In this document: positions 4,445 through 7,821 of the stretch, in pieces
Layout: every line of letters begins with the position of its first letter
Position numbering within the stretch: the stretch's first letter is position 1
Assembly (NCBI GenBank): GCA_035527155.1
Contig: DATLBB010000293.1
Location: forward strand, 1-7,821
Direction: 5' to 3'
DNA: 7,821 nt
Origin: CS2-K091 sp035527155
Lineage (GTDB): Bacteria; Planctomycetota; Phycisphaerae; Sedimentisphaerales; Anaerobacaceae
Translations under genes and position numbers: made by a program
Notes under the pieces: model-generated
Database searches by the model: none
What the model was told of the DNA's origin: nothing
The model's input: the letters and a program-made list of their open reading frames with translations, nothing else

Positions 4445-7400
4445 GTAGAAGAGGTTTTTTTCTAAGTTTTTTTGTGCTTTTGTTTTTTGCGTTTTTAGCA
4501 GAGAGAGCATTCGAGTCGGCTGTAGCGGCAGGCGGAAAGGCAAAGGTTGTTAAAGACGAGGAGTGGCAATGGGAGTATGTTCCGAATCAGCTTCTGGTGA
4601 AATTTCGGCCTGAAGCAGCAGGGCATTCGGAAGCTGCGGAGCATCTGGAGACAACGAAGCATCTGGAAGAGACGGGGCGTCCGAAAGCGAGTCTGGATGG
4701 GGATGAGGCGGGGGCAGGAGTCACAAAGTCACTTGAGCGGCTGAATCAGCGGTTTCGGGTGCGAAGAAGTGAGAAGCTTTTTCGGGAATTTGCGAAACAT
4801 CAGCGGAAGATGGAAGTATTACGGAAGAAGTCACCGGGGCAATTGACGAAGCTGGAAAAGCGGCTGCTGCAGAGAAGTCGGCGGGCGGGTGCCTGGAGAC
4901 AAGTACCGGTGCTGGACAGGATTTATCTTCTGGAGCTTGAGGAGGGACAGGACCTGGCAGCGGCGCTGGCGGCTTGTCGGCAGGACCCTGCCGTGGAATA
5001 TGCAGAGTTAAATTATCTGCTCTATGAGCACAGGACCCCGAGCGACACCTATTTTTCGATTCAGTGGCCGTTGGAAAATACGGGGCAGATGTATCCGGAG
5101 AGCGGCAGTTATAATCATCCGCCCGGGAAGTTCGATGCGGACATTGATGCGCCGGAGGCGTGGGATATTTTCACGGGCAGTGCGGACGTGGTAGTGGCCG
5201 TCATTGATACGGGTGTGGATTATGCCCATCGAGATATCGACGACAATATGTGGGTGAATGAGGCAGAGCTGAATGGAACGGCGGGGGTGGATGATGATTA
5301 CAACGGGTATGTTGATGACATCTACGGGTATGATTTTTACAATCGCGACGGTGACCCAATGGATGATCGCGGCCACGGAACGCACTGTGCAGGTACCATC
5401 TCGGCCGAGACGGACAACGTACAGGACATCGCCGGCGTATGCTGGCAGACGCGGATTATGGCGGTCAAATTTCTGGGATCGGGCGGCAGCGGTACCACGT
5501 CGAATGCGGTGAAATCATTTTACTATGCCGTGGCGAACGGGGCGGATATATGTTCAAACAGTTGGGGCGGCGGCCCGTATTCGGAAACGTTAGAGGAAGC
5601 GCTTGATTATGCAGCCGGCCAGGGTGTAATCCTGGCGGCGTCAGCGGGCAATGATAATACGAGCAATCCTGAGTATCCGGCGTATTACGGGCCGATGATT
5701 TCGGTGGCGGCGACGGATTCTAATGATGATAAGGCGTCGTTTTCAAATTACGGTGATTGGGTTGATTTGGCGGCGCCCGGGGTTGATATTTTATCTTTGC
5801 GAGCGAGCCTTGCGAGTTCGTATTACGGGACGCCTTATGATGATTATACACTGATTCTGTCAGGTACTTCAATGGCGTGTCCGCACGTGGCGGGAGCGTG
5901 TGCGCTGCTCATTGGGGCCAATCCCACACTGACACGGGATGAGGTGTATGAGGTTTTGATGACGACGGGAGACCCGATTGCAACCGGGATTTGTTTATCG
6001 GACAGTCGGTTGAATGTATGGAACCTGCTGCGGGAAGCGGTGCCGGCGCGGGGGCGAGTAGAGTTTACGCAGGATGAGTATTCGTGTTCGGATGATATCT
6101 CGGTGATATTGGCGGACGGCGACCTGGCCGGACATGGAAGTCATCTTGTAATCGTCGAAACGGCGGGCGGCGATACGGAAATTTTAGGACTGATTGAGCG
6201 TTCATCGAGGATTGGAGTGTATGATGGTACAATAGCAACGGAATACGGCACGGCAATCGGCGGAGACGGCATAGTACAGGTAACGAACGGAGAGACGATT
6301 ACGGTTACGTACAGCGATGCGAACGACGGGACAGGCGGCGTTGCGGTAAGCGAAGATACGGCTACGGCGGATTGTGAGGGCCCCCTTATCTTAAATGTTC
6401 AGGCCGCGCAGGTGGGAGCTTACTGGGCGCGGATATACTTTGAGACGGATGAGCCGAGCCGGGCATTAGTGAACTATGGCAGGAATTGTAATAACCTCAA
6501 GGGCGGGACAGGAGAGGACCCTGCACTGTCATTGAGCCATAATGTGTACCTCTATAATCTGAGGAGTGAAACGACCTATCGTTTTGAGATTGTCGCAACG
6601 GATGAATTCGGAAACGAGACAACGGACGATAACGGGGGTCAATGTTATAGTTTTACGACGCTGGCGGAGGTGCCGGGACTGCATGTGCCGATTGAATATT
6701 CGACCATTCAGGCGGCCATCGACACGGCACTGCCGGGAGAAACGGTGTGGGTGGCGGACGGAGTTTATCAGGGCGAGGGGAATCGGGACCTGGATTTTTG
6801 GGGCAAGGCAATAACGGTACGCAGCGAATTCGGACCGGAGCATTGTGTGATTGATTGCCAGGGCAGTGTGGAAGAGCCTCGGTATGGATTCTACTTTCAC
6901 AGCGGTGAGGGGGCCGGTTCAATTTTGGATGGTTTTACAATAACAGGGGGATATGCAGAATATAGAGAATATATCGGCGGGGGTATTATCTGCGTTGACA
7001 GCAGTCCGACGATTGAGAACTGCATATTGTCAAATAACGTGGGTGTATTCGGTGGGGGGATGACAGATACGAACAGCAGTCCCACGGTAACGAATTGTCA
7101 GTTTATCGGTAATGCGGCGCATTTGTTCGGTGGGGCGATGGATAATTATAACAATAGTCATCCCATCGTGACGAACTGTACCTTTATCAATAACATGACG
7201 GATTCGTATTATTCGGACGAGTGGGGCGGGGGAGCGGTGGGCAATGACGACGGCTGTAACCCGAGGTTTTCAGGCTGTCGATTTGAGAATAACTTTACGT
7301 ATGGACTGGGTGCGGGGATGTACAATGAGGGCAGTTGTGACCCAATCCTGAAAGATTGTGTTTTTATAAATAATGAAGCGGAATGGGGCGGTGCAGGTCT

Positions 7401-7821
7401 GGCCAGTGATTACGGGGAATGTGATCCTTATCTGGTGAATTGTCAGTTTATCAATAACACGGCCGACCAGGGCGGGGGGATTTATTGCGGCTGGAGCAAC
7501 ACCCTGAAGGTTGCGAATTGTATCTTTAATAACAACCTGGCAACCAATACGGGGGGTGGAATCTGGATTTATAACAGCACTATTCAAGTGGCCAACTGCA
7601 CCTTTTACAATAATGAAGCGCGGAGCTGGGGTGGGGGGATTCATATACAAAGTTCAGTAGTTGGCAACGTATCAAACAGTATCTTCAGGCGGAATCGTGA
7701 TGCCGATGGTTATACGTTGGATGCCCAGATTAGCGGCTGGATGGATTTGGACTTGTATTACAACTGTATCGAGCAGTGGGAACCGCTCACCCAAACGACC
7801 ATCCAGGGCAATGTGAATACG
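4432..7821 (+). CDS. Secreted subtilisin-family protease fused to beta-sandwich, FN3-like and beta-helix domains (3' end missing)
   Basis: The frame is open for 1130 codons to the window edge, so the C-terminus is missing. ATG 4432 nearly abuts GGAAGG, while GTG 4441 has a better 9-nt gap and a GTGA overlap with a leader ORF; numbering here is from 4432. Residues 5-32 form a signal peptide (RR, then a Phe/Leu-rich core, cut near AVA/A). A propeptide follows: VPNQLLVKFRP, a long charged stretch, and a segment ending DPAVEYAELNY. The S8 protease (about 235-535) has D259 in VIDTGVD, H315 in GHGTHCAG, oxyanion N407 in SAGND and S480 in SGTSMACPHVAG, so it should be active. Residues 540-640 form a beta-sandwich module often seen with such proteases, and 648-742 are FN3-like (TTYRFEIVATDEFGN). 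From about 750 (STIQAAIDTALPGETVWVADG) a pectin-lyase-like right-handed beta-helix continues to the edge. It acts outside the cytoplasm; substrate and anchoring are unknown. Codons favour G-ending ACG, GCG and CGG, unlike the GH16 gene. Confidence 0.92.
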   Translation, partial: MHPVSRRGFFLSFFVLLFFAFLAERAFESAVAAGGKAKVVKDEEWQWEYVPNQLLVKFRPEAAGHSEAAEHLETTKHLEETGRPKASLDGDEAGAGVTKSLERLNQRFRVRRSEKLFREFAKHQRKMEVLRKKSPGQLTKLEKRLLQRSRRAGAWRQVPVLDRIYLLELEEGQDLAAALAACRQDPAVEYAELNYLLYEHRTPSDTYFSIQWPLENTGQMYPESGSYNHPPGKFDADIDAPEAWDIFTGSADVVVAVIDTGVDYAHRDIDDNMWVNEAELNGTAGVDDDYNGYVDDIYGYDFYNRDGDPMDDRGHGTHCAGTISAETDNVQDIAGVCWQTRIMAVKFLGSGGSGTTSNAVKSFYYAVANGADICSNSWGGGPYSETLEEALDYAAGQGVILAASAGNDNTSNPEYPAYYGPMISVAATDSNDDKASFSNYGDWVDLAAPGVDILSLRASLASSYYGTPYDDYTLILSGTSMACPHVAGACALLIGANPTLTRDEVYEVLMTTGDPIATGICLSDSRLNVWNLLREAVPARGRVEFTQDEYSCSDDISVILADGDLAGHGSHLVIVETAGGDTEILGLIERSSRIGVYDGTIATEYGTAIGGDGIVQVTNGETITVTYSDANDGTGGVAVSEDTATADCEGPLILNVQAAQVGAYWARIYFETDEPSRALVNYGRNCNNLKGGTGEDPALSLSHNVYLYNLRSETTYRFEIVATDEFGNETTDDNGGQCYSFTTLAEVPGLHVPIEYSTIQAAIDTALPGETVWVADGVYQGEGNRDLDFWGKAITVRSEFGPEHCVIDCQGSVEEPRYGFYFHSGEGAGSILDGFTITGGYAEYREYIGGGIICVDSSPTIENCILSNNVGVFGGGMTDTNSSPTVTNCQFIGNAAHLFGGAMDNYNNSHPIVTNCTFINNMTDSYYSDEWGGGAVGNDDGCNPRFSGCRFENNFTYGLGAGMYNEGSCDPILKDCVFINNEAEWGGAGLASDYGECDPYLVNCQFINNTADQGGGIYCGWSNTLKVANCIFNNNLATNTGGGIWIYNSTIQVANCTFYNNEARSWGGGIHIQSSVVGNVSNSIFRRNRDADGYTLDAQISGWMDLDLYYNCIEQWEPLTQTTIQGNVNT
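6970..7695 (+). repeat. Nine beta-helix coding repeats with N-C-x-F-x-x-N rungs
   Basis: Residues 847-1088 of the subtilase protein hold nine degenerate repeats. The core N/G/D-C-x-F-x-x-N places Cys at 864, 889, 916, 949, 976, 1004, 1030 and 1056; the ninth copy has Ser at 1083. Steps are 25-28 residues except one of 33. Seven of the nine cores are followed by a glycine cluster (GGGM, GGGI or GGAM and similar). The pattern resembles the FxxN and GGAI repeats of chlamydial polymorphic membrane proteins and fits one turn of a right-handed beta-helix per repeat. At DNA level GAATTGTCAGTTTATC occurs exactly in two repeats (7092-7107 and 7437-7452), which suggests fairly recent duplication or conversion. 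Confidence 0.8.

Noticed and set aside
4402..4445. Possible c-di-GMP (GEMM-type) riboswitch, from CAGGGCAAAGA upstream of the protease
   Set aside because: Only a short stretch resembles the conserved GEMM segment; the second helix and the tetraloop receptor pattern are not present.
5008..5385. Minus-strand frame rich in Ile and Val inside the protease gene
   Set aside because: It is antisense to the region encoding D259 and to H315; its composition mirrors the Asp/Tyr-rich sense codons.
6970..7695. Periodic repeats as a CRISPR array
   Set aside because: The repeats are degenerate, in frame and coding, and have conserved protein motifs rather than identical repeats with unique spacers.

Overview
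The window looks like part of a bacterial genome of middling GC content, most likely from the Planctomycetota (Phycisphaerae-like). This is an inference from three things: a MiaA with the variant motifs GVTASGKG and SVDSMKVY, large multidomain secreted proteins of a kind common in that phylum, and a polysaccharide-degrading gene beside housekeeping genes. No rRNA, tRNA, insertion sequence or CRISPR array is visible. No gene-free stretch exceeds 300 bases.

Layout. Bases 95-1897 (+) encode a complete secreted glycoside hydrolase family 16 enzyme: export signal, N-terminal carbohydrate-binding-like beta-sandwich, Ig-like linker domain, and a catalytic domain carrying ELDIIE. A 70-residue orphan protein follows at 1952-2164 (+), behind an excellent ribosome binding site. 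Bases 2259-3182 (-) encode a type II farnesyl diphosphate synthase (ispA), convergent with the orphan. A 79-bp AT-rich, repeat-bearing divergent promoter region separates ispA from miaA (3262-4191, +), the tRNA A37 dimethylallyltransferase, which ends at a hairpin terminator near 4274-4316. From 4432 (or GTG 4441) to the window edge runs an incomplete giant secreted protein: signal peptide, propeptide, subtilisin-family (S8) protease with an intact Asp/His/Ser triad, a beta-sandwich module, an FN3-like module, and a right-handed beta-helix with a striking cysteine ladder. Its 3' end lies outside the window.

How the genes work together. The GH16 enzyme and the subtilase/beta-helix protein both act outside the cytoplasm and suggest a life on polymers, but nothing shows that they are co-transcribed. 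ispA and miaA are housekeeping genes that both consume dimethylallyl diphosphate, which makes their shared intergenic control region of interest.

Most interesting signals. (1) A 27-codon ORF with a consensus Shine-Dalgarno ends in a GTGA overlap with the candidate GTG start of the protease. A 26-codon ORF ends in the same way (ATGA) at the GH16 start. (2) The beta-helix shows nine N-C-x-F-x-x-N rungs, with Cys spaced 25-28 residues apart apart from one 33-residue step. (3) The ispA/miaA spacer carries a 12-bp direct repeat inside an imperfect inverted repeat. (4) MiaA has Gly in place of Thr/Ser in its P-loop.
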